A stretch of DNA of 64,000 nt from Labilibaculum sp. K2S (GCF_030372765.1 NZ_JAUCMW010000007.1:62001-126000); one strand, 5' to 3'; positions 9,099 through 18,205 are shown, counted from the stretch's first letter. A program made the numbers and translations. The notes: generated by a model not told the origin, from the sequence alone.

Positions 9099-9677
9099 CT
9101 ACTGTATTCTGGTTATTGATAAAATATCGATTCGTTCAACCAACATTTGTTCATCATCTTTTTGTTGTTGAATTAATTTGACAACGTCCATTCCTTTGAT
9201 CACTTTGCCAAATGCAGCAAAACCTTGTCCGTCCGGATTACGCATTCCTTCAAAATCTAAATTGGGTTGATCGCCGATACAAATAAAAAATTCTGTTGAG
9301 GCTGAACCCGGCTGATTTCTTGCCATCGAAATAACACCATCGGTATGTAAAATGCCGGTTTCTTTTGTTGTTTCATGTGCAATTGTCGGCTTCTGATCTA
9401 CAATAGAATCGAAGAACAATCCGCCTTGAATAACTTCAATTTTAATATCATTATTAGGTTGGTTATCCATTCTAACCACACGGTAAAAGAAAGCATTCTG
9501 AAAAACATTGTTGTTCACATTTTCCAAAAAGTAATTGGCTGTGATGGGGGCTTTATCTTTGAAAATTTCCAATTCGATTGTTCCTAGTGTCGTCGTAATT
9601 TCAACTTTAGGATTTTGAGCGCTCGCAAAGTCTGCAAGTATTATAACAGATACAAGAAGAAGATAAATGTGTTTCAT
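9099..9677 (-). CDS. Peptidyl-prolyl cis-trans isomerase, cyclophilin type, exported
   Basis: A 192-residue cyclophilin with a signal peptide (residues 1-20, ending DFASAQ), so it should catalyse proline isomerisation in the periplasm. The fold is visible as TTLGTIELEIFKDKAPITANYF, then GVISMARNQPGSASTEFFIC and FAAFGKVIKGMDVVKLI, which carry the core active-site residues (R in MARN, the FFIC strand, F in FAAFG). The start is the ATG at 9677, directly before the signal sequence; an in-frame start 18 nt upstream would add a useless MRKTRI. It follows the DUF58 gene by 44 nt and may be cotranscribed with the MoxR module. Confidence 0.9.
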   Translation of the reverse strand: MKHIYLLLVSVIILADFASAQNPKVEITTTLGTIELEIFKDKAPITANYFLENVNNNVFQNAFFYRVVRMDNQPNNDIKIEVIQGGLFFDSIVDQKPTIAHETTKETGILHTDGVISMARNQPGSASTEFFICIGDQPNLDFEGMRNPDGQGFAAFGKVIKGMDVVKLIQQQKDDEQMLVERIDILSITRIQ

Positions 9678-9721
9678 GATTCGCGTTTTTCTCATATCAA
9701 TATCTCAATTGAATAATCTAT

Positions 9722-11053
9722 TTAGATCAATCCTCTTGACTTAAATTCGAGATATTTGTTGAGTGTATTTATAGTTAAATCTTTAGGATTGCTCAATATC
9801 GCATGAATTCCATATTTTTCCAATTCTTTTACGATTAATTTTTTGTCGTAAATAAATTTTTCGCCGATGGTTTTAATATATATATCCTCTATGCTTTTGG
9901 CGGTTTTTTTAGTGATTTCCTTGATTTCTGTATTTGTAAAAAACACAAGCATTAACAAATGATCTTTTGCCAACCCCTGTAAATAGGGTAGTTGACGTTT
10001 CATTGAATCAAGACTTTCAAAGTTGGTGAAGAGAATTAGTAAGCTTCTGTTTCTAAGTAAGCGTCGGGCAGAATTGTGTAATAATTCATAATTTGGTTCG
10101 GGATAATTGGTTTTCTGGTTGTAGAGAACCTCCATTATTTTCCTTATCTGAGTTCTTCTTCCATCAGCAGGAATGTGAGCGTTGATATTTTTCCCAAAAC
10201 AAATTACTCCGGCTTTGTCATGTTTTATTACAGCAGTATTTGAAATTACCAAACTTGTATTGATTGCATAATCAAGAAGAGTTAAACCATCAAAGGGCAT
10301 TTTCATCGATCGGCCGGTATCGATAAGACAGTAAACAGGTTGTGATTTTTCATCCTGATACTGATTCACCATTATTTGCGATTTACGGGCAGTAGCTTTC
10401 CAGTTAATGGTTCTGTAATCATCACCTTTTACATACTCCCGAATTTGATCGAATTCCATTTGGTGCCCGATTCGTCGTATTCGCTTCACACCATAATCGT
10501 TCAAGCGGTTCGAAATTGCCAATAACTCGTATTGACGCATTTGCATGAACGACGGATAGCAGGGAAGCATCTGTTCGGCCTCTATTTTATATCTTCTTTT
10601 GATAAGTCCAAAAAAAGAAGCGGCAAAAACATTCAAAAAACCAAAATGATATCCACCTCTTGCAGTGGGTCTTACTTCGTAATTAATTTGCTTTTCTTTG
10701 CCCGATTTTAGTTGAAAAGAATAAAGAAAATCTCTTTTTTGAAACTGAACCGGCAATTCATCAATAATATCTATTTGTGTAGATACCGAATAATTATTTT
10801 CTACGAGTATTGAAATGGTATTCTCATCTCCGTTTGATAGTTTCTCCGGACATTTTCGAGATGCAGTAATTCCATTTTTATTTTGGTAGAGAATGAAAAT
10901 ATCCAAAGCCAGACATACCAAAAACAAAAGTAAAAGTAGTCGGGCCACCGGAAATAGGAATGGAATAAAATGCCCGAGGATGGAAATTACAGCCACAATT
11001 ACCAGTATCCAGTAAAAATTCGGTTTTAGATATATTGATTTAATGAATTTCAT
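9722..11053 (-). CDS. DUF58 domain protein of the first MoxR module
   Basis: A 443-residue membrane-anchored DUF58 protein. Two adjacent hydrophobic stretches near the N-terminus (about residues 13-32 and 35-55) are followed by a beta-rich domain and the DUF58 core YVKGDDYRTINWKATARK, then a von Willebrand A-like fold starting at CLIDTGRSMKMPF. The MIDAS-like motif is DTGRS, not the usual DxSxS. MoxR ATPases and DUF58 proteins are commonly paired and thought to act as chaperones in assembly of envelope or metal-containing complexes. The start is ATG at 11053: an upstream in-frame codon would run 59 nt into the moxR gene. It is the last gene of its module. Confidence 0.88.
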   Translation of the reverse strand: MKFIKSIYLKPNFYWILVIVAVISILGHFIPFLFPVARLLLLLFLVCLALDIFILYQNKNGITASRKCPEKLSNGDENTISILVENNYSVSTQIDIIDELPVQFQKRDFLYSFQLKSGKEKQINYEVRPTARGGYHFGFLNVFAASFFGLIKRRYKIEAEQMLPCYPSFMQMRQYELLAISNRLNDYGVKRIRRIGHQMEFDQIREYVKGDDYRTINWKATARKSQIMVNQYQDEKSQPVYCLIDTGRSMKMPFDGLTLLDYAINTSLVISNTAVIKHDKAGVICFGKNINAHIPADGRRTQIRKIMEVLYNQKTNYPEPNYELLHNSARRLLRNRSLLILFTNFESLDSMKRQLPYLQGLAKDHLLMLVFFTNTEIKEITKKTAKSIEDIYIKTIGEKFIYDKKLIVKELEKYGIHAILSNPKDLTINTLNKYLEFKSRGLI

Positions 11054-11102
11054 TAGTATTTGGGAATATTGATTTTTTTCTGAACCGATTCGTTCGGATT
11101 CA

Positions 11103-12083
11103 CTATCGTGGAATTTCAATTCCTTCCATAATTTGCGCAATAATTTGTTTTGGAAGCACACCTTCCATTTCCTTTTCAGGAGTCAATATTAGTCTGTGAT
11201 GCAGGGCAGGAATTACTACCTCTTTAATATCATCCGGAGTAACAAAATCTCTGCCTCTTATAGCCGAAAGAGCTTTTGCTGCCATCATTACTGCAACTGA
11301 TGCTCTTGGCGAAGCTCCCAGAATAATTCCAGGGTGATTTCTTGTGCTTTGAACAATTTGAACAATATACTTCTGAAGGTTCTCATCAATGTGTATCTCC
11401 AGAATCTGCTGACGCAACATATTAATTTGTTCTGAATTCAATACTTCAGTTATTTCAAATGTTTCATTTTTACCTTTTCTCGCATTTTTTGTCGATAGAA
11501 TTTCAAGTTCCTCCTGTTCATCAGGATATGTGAATTCTATTTTCATGAGAAAACGATCCAATTGTGCTTCTGGCAAACGGTAAGTTCCTTCTTGCTCAAT
11601 AGGGTTTTGTGTTGCAATTACCCAAAATGGCTGTTCCATGTTATGTGTGGTTCCATCGATACTAATCTGAGCTTCTTCCATCACCTCGAAAAGTGCCGAT
11701 TGGGTTTTTGCCGGAGCACGGTTAATCTCATCAATCAAGATAATATTTGAGAAGATCGGACCTTTGTTAAACTCAAATTTTGATGTGCTTACGTTGAATA
11801 TGGTAGTTCCCAAAACATCGGAGGGCATCAAATCCGGAGTAAATTGAATACGCGAAAAACCGGAGGAAATTGATTTGGCAAGCAGTTTAGCTGAAAGAGT
11901 TTTTGCAATTCCTGGAACTCCTTCAATTAAAACGTGGCCTTTAGCAAATAATCCTACCAATAGCAGATCGATATTCTTCTCCTGACCGATGATTACTTTT
12001 TTAATTTCATATTTAATTTGGCCAATCAGATGATTAAGCTCTTGCAAATCTATGCGGTTTTTAAATTGCACTTTATTTTCCAT
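11103..12083 (-). CDS. MoxR family AAA+ ATPase of the first module
   Basis: A 326-residue AAA+ ATPase. The Walker A region is HVLIEGVPGIAKTLSAK, Walker B is IILIDEINRAPAKTQSAL, and sensor 1 is FWVIATQNPIEQEGTYRLPEAQLDRF. The sensor 2/lid region has HPGIILGASPRASVAVM. It should couple ATP hydrolysis to maturation of partner proteins together with the DUF58 protein. The start is ATG at 12083, directly after the DUF4350 gene (13-nt gap); a longer frame would overlap that gene by 113 nt. A second MoxR lies at the right edge of the window, and the two are distinct paralogs with their own DUF58 partners. Confidence 0.93.
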   Translation of the reverse strand: MENKVQFKNRIDLQELNHLIGQIKYEIKKVIIGQEKNIDLLLVGLFAKGHVLIEGVPGIAKTLSAKLLAKSISSGFSRIQFTPDLMPSDVLGTTIFNVSTSKFEFNKGPIFSNIILIDEINRAPAKTQSALFEVMEEAQISIDGTTHNMEQPFWVIATQNPIEQEGTYRLPEAQLDRFLMKIEFTYPDEQEELEILSTKNARKGKNETFEITEVLNSEQINMLRQQILEIHIDENLQKYIVQIVQSTRNHPGIILGASPRASVAVMMAAKALSAIRGRDFVTPDDIKEVVIPALHHRLILTPEKEMEGVLPKQIIAQIMEGIEIPR

Positions 12084-12096
12084 TGTAGGGTTTATT

Positions 12097-13287
12097 TTAT
12101 TTGCCGGATTTATAAATGTATTCCACTTTTGAGTGTAAGTCTTCCAGTGTCTCCTGTGATATATTTTGAGAATTAGATATTTTGTCTGCCAGATTAAAAA
12201 GGATTTCAAGAGTTTTTAAAGAAATCCCCGAACGCTTACTCACTTCATTTAAAGTATCAATAGTTAAATTGATATGATAGCGGCTTTTACAAAATTCTTT
12301 CAGGTATTTAATTTTTTTTAAAGCAATGTCTTTGTGATTTTTGCGGTTGTAATACAATCGCCCCATCGTTTTAATGAACTCAAGAGAGGTATTGGGCAAT
12401 GGTTTTAGAACAGGAATCATTCTTTGCTGACGTTTGCCTTGAAAAATAAGAACCAGTAGTAAGCAGGCGAGCAAAATGTAGTAGGCCATTTTTAATGGAG
12501 GACTCGAAAGCAGGAAAATGATTGGGCTTGTGGATCGCAAAGCTCTAAGAGGTTTGTAATATTCATCCCAAACTATCGGATTGGGAGGTAAATAGCTGAA
12601 TGCTCCTGCAATATAATTTGCATTCTCATTTTGTACAACATTGTAATTGGTAAAGGCTAATGGCTGACAGCTAATGAAGAAGTTGCCTTCTCCATAGGAA
12701 ATTTTCACCAACTGAATTTTCCTTTGATGATCGCGTCCCAGAACAACTGCACTGTCCTTATTAAATTTGGCTATTGTTGAATTGTCGAATGCTTTTGGGT
12801 ATTCAAACTTCGATTTTCCTTGTAAAACTGGGTTTTCCAAATTTTGAGATTTTTTCTTTACTGCCACTAATTCGGAAAACTGAATATCGCTTTCGATGTG
12901 TACATGCAAAGAATCTGAAAAGGCTTTTCCTAAATTTGAACTTGCAATGAATATTTGATTTCCATTTTTAGCCAAATCCATTATTGTATTGATTTCCCAT
13001 TCCTGAGGAGAAAAATCATTGGTAACAAAAATGTAATTCTTTTTTGTTGAGAGACTATCAGTCTCCGGATAGTTGAAGATGGCATTACTGCTGATTTTAA
13101 ATTCCTGATCAGGAAATAAATCGTTCTGGATTAATTCCTTTAGCAGAAAACAACCAAACGGACGTTTGTCATCCTCATTAAAACTTTTTGTCCAGTCGAT
13201 TGGCTGAGGCGCGAAAAGTTCCATCAATATAAGAATGATTAGAATTCCAATTACGGGAAGTGCGTTTTTGGGGATATTTAGTCTCAT
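12097..13287 (-). CDS. DUF4350 domain membrane protein
   Basis: A 396-residue protein with an N-terminal membrane segment (about residues 9-25), a periplasmic DUF4350-type domain starting SFNEDDKRPFGCFLLKEL, a second membrane segment near residue 275 (MAYYILLACLLLVLIF) and a cytoplasmic helical tail. DUF4350 proteins are habitually encoded between DUF4129 and MoxR genes, as here. No enzymatic role is known. Its ATG overlaps the stop of the DUF4129 gene by 4 nt, which points to translational coupling. Confidence 0.82.
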   Translation of the reverse strand: MRLNIPKNALPVIGILIILILMELFAPQPIDWTKSFNEDDKRPFGCFLLKELIQNDLFPDQEFKISSNAIFNYPETDSLSTKKNYIFVTNDFSPQEWEINTIMDLAKNGNQIFIASSNLGKAFSDSLHVHIESDIQFSELVAVKKKSQNLENPVLQGKSKFEYPKAFDNSTIAKFNKDSAVVLGRDHQRKIQLVKISYGEGNFFISCQPLAFTNYNVVQNENANYIAGAFSYLPPNPIVWDEYYKPLRALRSTSPIIFLLSSPPLKMAYYILLACLLLVLIFQGKRQQRMIPVLKPLPNTSLEFIKTMGRLYYNRKNHKDIALKKIKYLKEFCKSRYHINLTIDTLNEVSKRSGISLKTLEILFNLADKISNSQNISQETLEDLHSKVEYIYKSGK

Positions 13288-14030
13288 GATGCGAATTCTT
13301 TTACTTGCGGGAGAATAAGATTCAATCGGCCAAATTCTTTATTAATTTGGTCGTAATCTTGTTTGGTTATTGGGAAGTCGCCATACCAAACGGCTTCATA
13401 CAATTCGCTTAATTCAATAAAATCAGCTTTTATTTTATCCTGTTTTATTTCCCGGATGTAATCGTAATTGGTTTTTTCCGATTTCCAGCTTATTAAATTG
13501 TGCTGACTTAAACTTTTTAACAGAGATAAAAAATGATAACGCAAAGCCAAACGATACTCTTGTTGAAGAAATGCTTCATTAATTTTTTGCTCCCAATTAA
13601 TTTTTGTCGGGTTCACAGTTTCACTAAACTCCAGAGATGTAATTTCCTGGTGGGAACGGAACAAGCCGGTAAATTTGCTTTTGTAAATCAGCGCAATAAG
13701 AATGATAATAAGTACAGCAAGAATGAGATATCTCAGGAACCAAATAACTCCCAGCCCTTTAATCATGAAATTTAACCAATTTCTGATCCACTGAGTGAAA
13801 CGATCCCATAAACTTTCTTGTTTTACATCGGTAAAATCGTAATTGAAATCGCTCTGTTTACGGTAATTATCAATGTGTTCTTTCGGAATGGATTTTTCCC
13901 ACAATTGAACTTGTCCGATATCAGTAACGATGGTATCCGGGCGGAAAGTTTCCTGTGCTAAAATTTGGCTGGTTCCAATAAATAGTTGAAACCAGCCAAT
14001 AATTAGGATTGTAAGTGTTTTTTTACTCAT
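13284..14030 (-). CDS. DUF4129 domain membrane protein
   Basis: A 248-residue protein with a signal peptide (residues 1-26, ending ILAQ), a membrane segment near residue 90-112 (VIWFLRYLILAVLIIILIAL) and a C-terminal cytoplasmic DUF4129-like helical domain containing EYRLALRYHFLSLLKSL. In actinobacterial and other relatives this domain accompanies the MoxR/DUF58/DUF4350 set. The ATG at 14030 lies inside the end of the upstream gene (8-nt overlap ATGAGTAA), so the two are translationally coupled. A TTG nine bases further upstream is a poorer start. Confidence 0.82.
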   Translation of the reverse strand: MSKKTLTILIIGWFQLFIGTSQILAQETFRPDTIVTDIGQVQLWEKSIPKEHIDNYRKQSDFNYDFTDVKQESLWDRFTQWIRNWLNFMIKGLGVIWFLRYLILAVLIIILIALIYKSKFTGLFRSHQEITSLEFSETVNPTKINWEQKINEAFLQQEYRLALRYHFLSLLKSLSQHNLISWKSEKTNYDYIREIKQDKIKADFIELSELYEAVWYGDFPITKQDYDQINKEFGRLNLILPQVKEFAS

Positions 14031-14883
14031 TCGCGCCAACGCTTTCCAATTCTTTTAGTAATGCAGGATTTTGTTTTTGCTCAACCAGACTAAAATAAAG
14101 AATTCCAATTCCTATAAATGGAATTACTTGCATAAAGCATGCTCCCATTGCTTGGATAATAGAAAATAGAATGCTTAAACTTTGACTTGCTGATGAAGCT
14201 CCATTTTGCACCATATGAAAACCTGCCATTCCTTGATAAATAGTGGTAGGTATTTGAAATACAAATTGTAATGCTCCAGCTATCAAACCTAGGACTAGTA
14301 AAAATCCAAATGTTTGCCACCAGTTATTTTTAATTAATGAAAAACAAGAACTTAGAGCTTCGCTAAGTGAATCACCTTGAAAAATAATAATTGGAATAAC
14401 CAGACTAAAACAAATCATTAAATAAATACCCGGAATTAGTAAGAATATAAAACCAAGACCTGAGAGAAATCCAATAACAAACATTGAAAGGAAAATTTTT
14501 GGAGCAACACCAAGCATTGATTTCCAAACTTGTTTTAATTCCACTTCATTATTTTCTGATGCTTTGTATAATTTGATGTATTGAAATACAAATGCCATAG
14601 AAAACGTATAAGTAATCATGGTAAACAGATAGGTGATTAGCATTGAACTCATTGCTCCTTCCATTGCAGCAAACGGATTTGATGACGGCTCTAATGAAAG
14701 AGTTGAAAGTGCTTCATATTGATACACACCTAGTGCTATTCCTTGTAATAATGCAAAAGGGATAACGAAATAGATCATTCCCATTAGTAAATTTTTAAAA
14801 TTGTACTTAATAAAAAGAAATGTGTCGTTGAATAGTTCCCCGAAATCACGGTTTTTTTCGAATTTAAAATTATTATCAATCAT
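14023..14883 (-). CDS. Polytopic membrane protein of the MoxR module
   Basis: A 286-residue protein with about six membrane segments and a soluble N-terminus (residues 1-30, FKFEKNRDFGELFNDTFLF). The hydrophobic pattern and motif GLGFIFLLIPGIYLMICFSLV resemble the glycerophosphodiester phosphodiesterase membrane-domain and DUF975-like integral proteins, but I cannot assign a named family with confidence. It lies 18 nt after the SpoIIM gene and overlaps the DUF4129 gene, so it belongs to the same operon. A structural role in the membrane assembly served by MoxR/DUF58 is inference from context. Confidence 0.72.
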   Translation of the reverse strand: MIDNNFKFEKNRDFGELFNDTFLFIKYNFKNLLMGMIYFVIPFALLQGIALGVYQYEALSTLSLEPSSNPFAAMEGAMSSMLITYLFTMITYTFSMAFVFQYIKLYKASENNEVELKQVWKSMLGVAPKIFLSMFVIGFLSGLGFIFLLIPGIYLMICFSLVIPIIIFQGDSLSEALSSCFSLIKNNWWQTFGFLLVLGLIAGALQFVFQIPTTIYQGMAGFHMVQNGASSASQSLSILFSIIQAMGACFMQVIPFIGIGILYFSLVEQKQNPALLKELESVGANE

Positions 14884-14901
14884 TTTTTTAAGATTAGAAT
14901 T

Positions 14902-15864
14902 TTATAAATTATTTAGTTTTTGATAGACTCGTTTTGGGTTAATAATAAAATACCAAATAACGAACAGCAGGGAACAGATAATAATGATCCAGCTTAGCCA
15001 CATTGGCATTTCGGTATGTCGGGTTACATAGCCTTCTAAAAAGCCGGCAACAATAAACATAGGTATAATTCCAATTACAATTTTAATGCCTTTGCGAACT
15101 CCAATTTGCATGGATGATTTGCGAGGCAGGGTGCCAGGAAAAACAATACTGTTTCCCATTACAATTCCTGCAGCTCCAGAGATAATAATGGCAGAAATTT
15201 CAAGCGTTCCATGTATCCATATTACCCGGGTGCTCTCCCAGAACAAACCATTTTCAACAAAGAAATAAGTAAAGCTTCCCAGCATAATTCCATTATTAAA
15301 AAGGATGTATCCGGTACCAAAAGCAGTAAGTATTCCAAAAACAAAGGCCATAAAGGATACTTTAATATTGTTTACGGTAATTCCAAGAAACATTTCTGTT
15401 TGTCCTTCTTGTTTGTAAACGGCCATAGGATCTCCTTTTTTGATATTGTCAATGGTCATGTTTACGTAGTTATCTCCAAGAATGGCACGAACAAAAGACT
15501 GATCATTACTAGTTGATACCACACCCAAAAGAGTAGCGGTAACAAATATCAGTAAAGAATAGAGTAGTTGTTTGCGTGTTTGGAAAAGGATTAACGGCAA
15601 GTCTGTAGTCCAAAACTGCTTGAATTTTCCCTTTTGTGCTTTCTGGTTTTTATAAATTTCCTGATGAACACTCACACTTAATTGATTGAGATATTCAGTA
15701 GTAGATGAATTTGGATAAAAGGTTTGTGCATAGGAAAGATCATCCGTTAATTGGATGTATAAATCGGCAATGGAATCTGGATTGCTATGCGATTTGCCAG
15801 CAAGAATATTTTCAAATTCTTTCCATTTTTTACTGTTGCGATCCAGAAATACGACTTCTTTCAT
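14902..15864 (-). CDS. SpoIIM-domain membrane protein (stage II sporulation protein M family)
   Basis: A 320-residue protein with a cytoplasmic N-terminal helical region (residues 1-95) and then about five or six membrane segments starting at QLLYSLLIFVTATLLGVVS. The SpoIIM signature appears as ILFNNGIMLGSFTYFF, IWIHGTLEISAIIISGAAG and PRKSSMQIGVRKG. In sporulators SpoIIM is part of the peptidoglycan-remodelling machinery; in Bacteroidota it is found with RDD and MoxR genes and does not imply sporulation. The start is ATG at 15864, immediately after a conserved leader element; the 14 codons that extend the frame upstream belong to that leader. It is the first gene of the module. Confidence 0.88.
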   Translation of the reverse strand: MKEVVFLDRNSKKWKEFENILAGKSHSNPDSIADLYIQLTDDLSYAQTFYPNSSTTEYLNQLSVSVHQEIYKNQKAQKGKFKQFWTTDLPLILFQTRKQLLYSLLIFVTATLLGVVSTSNDQSFVRAILGDNYVNMTIDNIKKGDPMAVYKQEGQTEMFLGITVNNIKVSFMAFVFGILTAFGTGYILFNNGIMLGSFTYFFVENGLFWESTRVIWIHGTLEISAIIISGAAGIVMGNSIVFPGTLPRKSSMQIGVRKGIKIVIGIIPMFIVAGFLEGYVTRHTEMPMWLSWIIIICSLLFVIWYFIINPKRVYQKLNNL

Positions 15865-15963
15865 CTGTTTGTAATTTTTACTCTGTTGCCAGATGGAACT
15901 TATCATTCGTAAATAATCCTCTCCGTTTGGGAGTGAATAATTATTTATTCATGAATGTTTCAT
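15865..15963 (-). promoter_or_regulatory. Shared leader element, copy 2 (before the spoIIM-like gene)
   Basis: Reading towards the gene: palindrome ATGAAACATTCAT (15963-15951), an imperfect hairpin built from TAAATAAT/ATTATTTA with an inner CTCC/GGAG, then the conserved box GATTATTT (15918-15911), TAAGTTCCATCTGGCAA (down to 15886) and AAAAATTA, ending 54 nt after the G of GATTATTT at the start codon. I count 43 of 54 identical positions with the copy before batE. Other copies lie at 31275-31369, 50803-50875 and 56757-56855. Confidence 0.7.
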
Positions 15964-16162
15964 TTGGGTTTTTCTGTAAAACAATGCTAAAGTTATTGTA
16001 ATTAAGGAAAATTACAAACGTCAGATTAAGGTTAGATGTTTGGAGAATTTACTAACTGGCAATAAGTCAGTAGAATGATTTTAAATGTTGAAAATAATTA
16101 TTCGATTATTTCTTTTATTTTCTTATGATAGGTATATTCGGATTCACAAAATTCAAAATTAA

Positions 16163-16879
16163 ATGGCAGATATAGGAATAGAAACAACTCAAAATGTTCG
16201 CATTAATTTTCAATTGGCAAGTATTGGAGAAAGAATATCAGCCACCTTGCTTGATTTTCTGTTCTTATTTGTCATTTATATGATTCTTTTGCTTGTAATT
16301 GCTTTAATAGGGAAAGGTGTAGCTTGGATTTTGTTTTTATTAGTACCGTTAATGTTTTACTCTTTGATATTTGAGGTTTTTATGAATGGTCAAACTCCGG
16401 GAAAAAAAATCATGAAAATTAAGGTGAGCACAGTTGACGGATCTGCACCTGCTTTTCTGAATTATTTGATTCGATGGATGTTTCGGTTGGTTGATATTTC
16501 GTTGACCTATGGTATTTGCGGTATTTTGTGCATTGTGCTTGGAGAAAAAGGACAACGCCTGGGCGATATTCTAGCTAAAACGACGGTAATAAGAACAAAG
16601 CGAAAAGTGTCGATTGAGAATACTATTTTGGTTGATATCCCCCAAAATTATGAGCTTGTTTTCCTTGAGTCCCGAAAAATTAATGAAAAAGACCTGCCAC
16701 TGTTTAAAAAGGTGATTGCTCAGATTGAAAGCATGGAAGATCCGGTTGAAAAACTGCAATTTGGGTTACGGGCACGAAAAAATGTGATGGAAAAACTGGG
16801 AATCAAGACAGAAATGCAGCCTCTCGAGTTTTTTAAAACACTAATTGTTGACTACAATTTGATTCACCGCGATCGATAA
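16163..16879 (+). CDS. RDD family membrane protein
   Basis: A 238-residue protein with the RDD domain: ASIGERISATLLDFLFLF (the Arg and Asp of the family name) at residues 16-33, a second hydrophobic segment, then QTPGKKIMKIKV and GEKGQRLGDILAKTTV. About 90 cytoplasmic residues follow. RDD proteins are membrane proteins of debated transport function. It is divergent from the SpoIIM gene, an arrangement common for RDD and MoxR modules, so it probably works with that operon. It ends in a very long hairpin. Confidence 0.9.
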   Translation: MADIGIETTQNVRINFQLASIGERISATLLDFLFLFVIYMILLLVIALIGKGVAWILFLLVPLMFYSLIFEVFMNGQTPGKKIMKIKVSTVDGSAPAFLNYLIRWMFRLVDISLTYGICGILCIVLGEKGQRLGDILAKTTVIRTKRKVSIENTILVDIPQNYELVFLESRKINEKDLPLFKKVIAQIESMEDPVEKLQFGLRARKNVMEKLGIKTEMQPLEFFKTLIVDYNLIHRDR

Positions 16880-16889
16880 GGAGTTTTAA

Positions 16890-16936
16890 AATATACAAAG
16901 AGACAGAAATTTAATTTTTCTGTCTCTTTGTATATT
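16890..16936. terminator. Long bidirectional hairpin between convergent genes
   Basis: A perfect 20-bp stem (16890-16909 with 16917-16936) with a 7-nt loop separates the RDD gene from the convergent lipoprotein gene. T-rich sequence follows on both sides (AATTTTTT at 16941-16948 on plus), though not directly against the stem. It most likely ends both transcripts. Confidence 0.7.
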
Positions 16937-17024
16937 GCTTAATTTTTTAAGTATAGCTCTTGTTTACTATAGGATAAACTTACATTGACGTCAAATATTC
17001 TTTTGTCAAAAAGATGTTTATTAA

Positions 17025-18173
17025 TTAGTATCGATTATAGAATCGTCTTAACTCTGCAGTAAGATCGGTGAAAATAGGTTTTGTAAACTCTACAAATAAA
17101 TCCTGATGAGCAGGAGGGAGAATTGGCTCGCTATGGCAAATATTCAATTCTTCTTTTGTTAAAGCTCTTTCGTCGCCATTATAGTTTCCCCATTGGTAAA
17201 ACCAGTTAAATTGGCCACCAAATTGTTTGTTATTCAATTCCTTTTGGTTTTCGAATTCAATAATATGAAGAGAAAGCATTCCTTTCGAAATCACCTCACG
17301 TTTGTGAATATGCAATTTGGCCTTCACAATATTGTATACTTTAATTGTTTCGCCATTTTTTAGTTTGGTCGATCCAACTTCAACACTGTCGGCACTTACA
17401 ACTTGTTTTTCTATATCTGTATCGTGAGTTTCGCCAACCACAAAATCTTCGAAACGCATTCCAATAATCTGATCAGGATATTCCAGTTTCTCCAGTTCAG
17501 CTTGTTTGGGTGTGTAGAATCGTACAAATCTTTGTTTGATATTGTTGAAGATAAACTGTGTTACCTGATCTTGAAAAAATTCAGCACTCAATTGATACTT
17601 AGTAGAGTTAACAGGCACATGATCGATAATCACTTTTAAAGTTGCCATTTCCTCTGCTTCGGCCATTTTATCGGCAACATCTTTGTAGTTGGGAACAAAA
17701 ACATTGGCTTTTTCGAAATGCATAAATGCAGTTACCGCATCTTGACGGGTTCCTTTTGCAAGTTCTAAAATACCGGCACCATAACATTCAGGAGCCGCGT
17801 TTTGCCTGGCCATATCTTCTTCAGTCTGATATAGTTTAGGATAAGGAATAACGCGCAAAGCACCCGGACATCTTCTTATTTCATCAGTCATTCTGTTTAA
17901 AGTCTGGTAATGCCCAACTGTTTTTGAATACTTAAACGGATCATTCGAAGATAAAAGCGTACTGATTTCCTGCTGATACCAGTTCACTGCCAAAGGATAA
18001 CTTTCTCTTAAAGTTAATTGAGCCTTTGCTTTATCAGGATTTGACCGTAACCGGTCTACCGATTTAATAACAGCAGAATAGTAATCTCCATTTTGAAGAG
18101 CTTTATTTCCGGTACTGCAGGCAGCAGAAATAAATAGAAGAGCAATAAGTGCACAGCGTATCATTTTATTCAT
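17025..18173 (-). CDS. Lipoprotein of unknown function
   Basis: A 382-residue predicted lipoprotein: the signal MNKMIRCALIALLFISAAC ends in a lipobox with the lipidated Cys at residue 19. A helical repeat-like region (about residues 30-190, ALQNGDYYSAVIKSVDRLR, then two further ALAK-like helices) recalls TPR proteins but I cannot define repeats with certainty. The C-terminal half is soluble and beta-rich. I recognise it as a conserved type in Bacteroidota without known function. The start is ATG at 18173, directly before the signal; the extra nine upstream codons are not needed. It has its own promoter box. Confidence 0.7.
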   Translation of the reverse strand: MNKMIRCALIALLFISAACSTGNKALQNGDYYSAVIKSVDRLRSNPDKAKAQLTLRESYPLAVNWYQQEISTLLSSNDPFKYSKTVGHYQTLNRMTDEIRRCPGALRVIPYPKLYQTEEDMARQNAAPECYGAGILELAKGTRQDAVTAFMHFEKANVFVPNYKDVADKMAEAEEMATLKVIIDHVPVNSTKYQLSAEFFQDQVTQFIFNNIKQRFVRFYTPKQAELEKLEYPDQIIGMRFEDFVVGETHDTDIEKQVVSADSVEVGSTKLKNGETIKVYNIVKAKLHIHKREVISKGMLSLHIIEFENQKELNNKQFGGQFNWFYQWGNYNGDERALTKEELNICHSEPILPPAHQDLFVEFTKPIFTDLTAELRRFYNRY

Positions 18174-18197
18174 AGATGTAGGATGTTGGTTTTGATG

Positions 18198-18205
18198 CAA
18201 ATTTA
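18198..18205 (-). promoter_or_regulatory. Possible -7 box of the lipoprotein gene
   Basis: TAAATTTG on the minus strand matches TAnnTTTG exactly, 24 nt before the ATG. A TTG lies 24 nt further upstream, somewhat farther than the usual 19. Confidence 0.4.

Noticed and set aside
14902..15864. SpoIIM protein taken as a sporulation trait
   Set aside because: The family is widespread in non-sporulating Bacteroidota beside RDD and MoxR genes; no other sporulation gene is seen.
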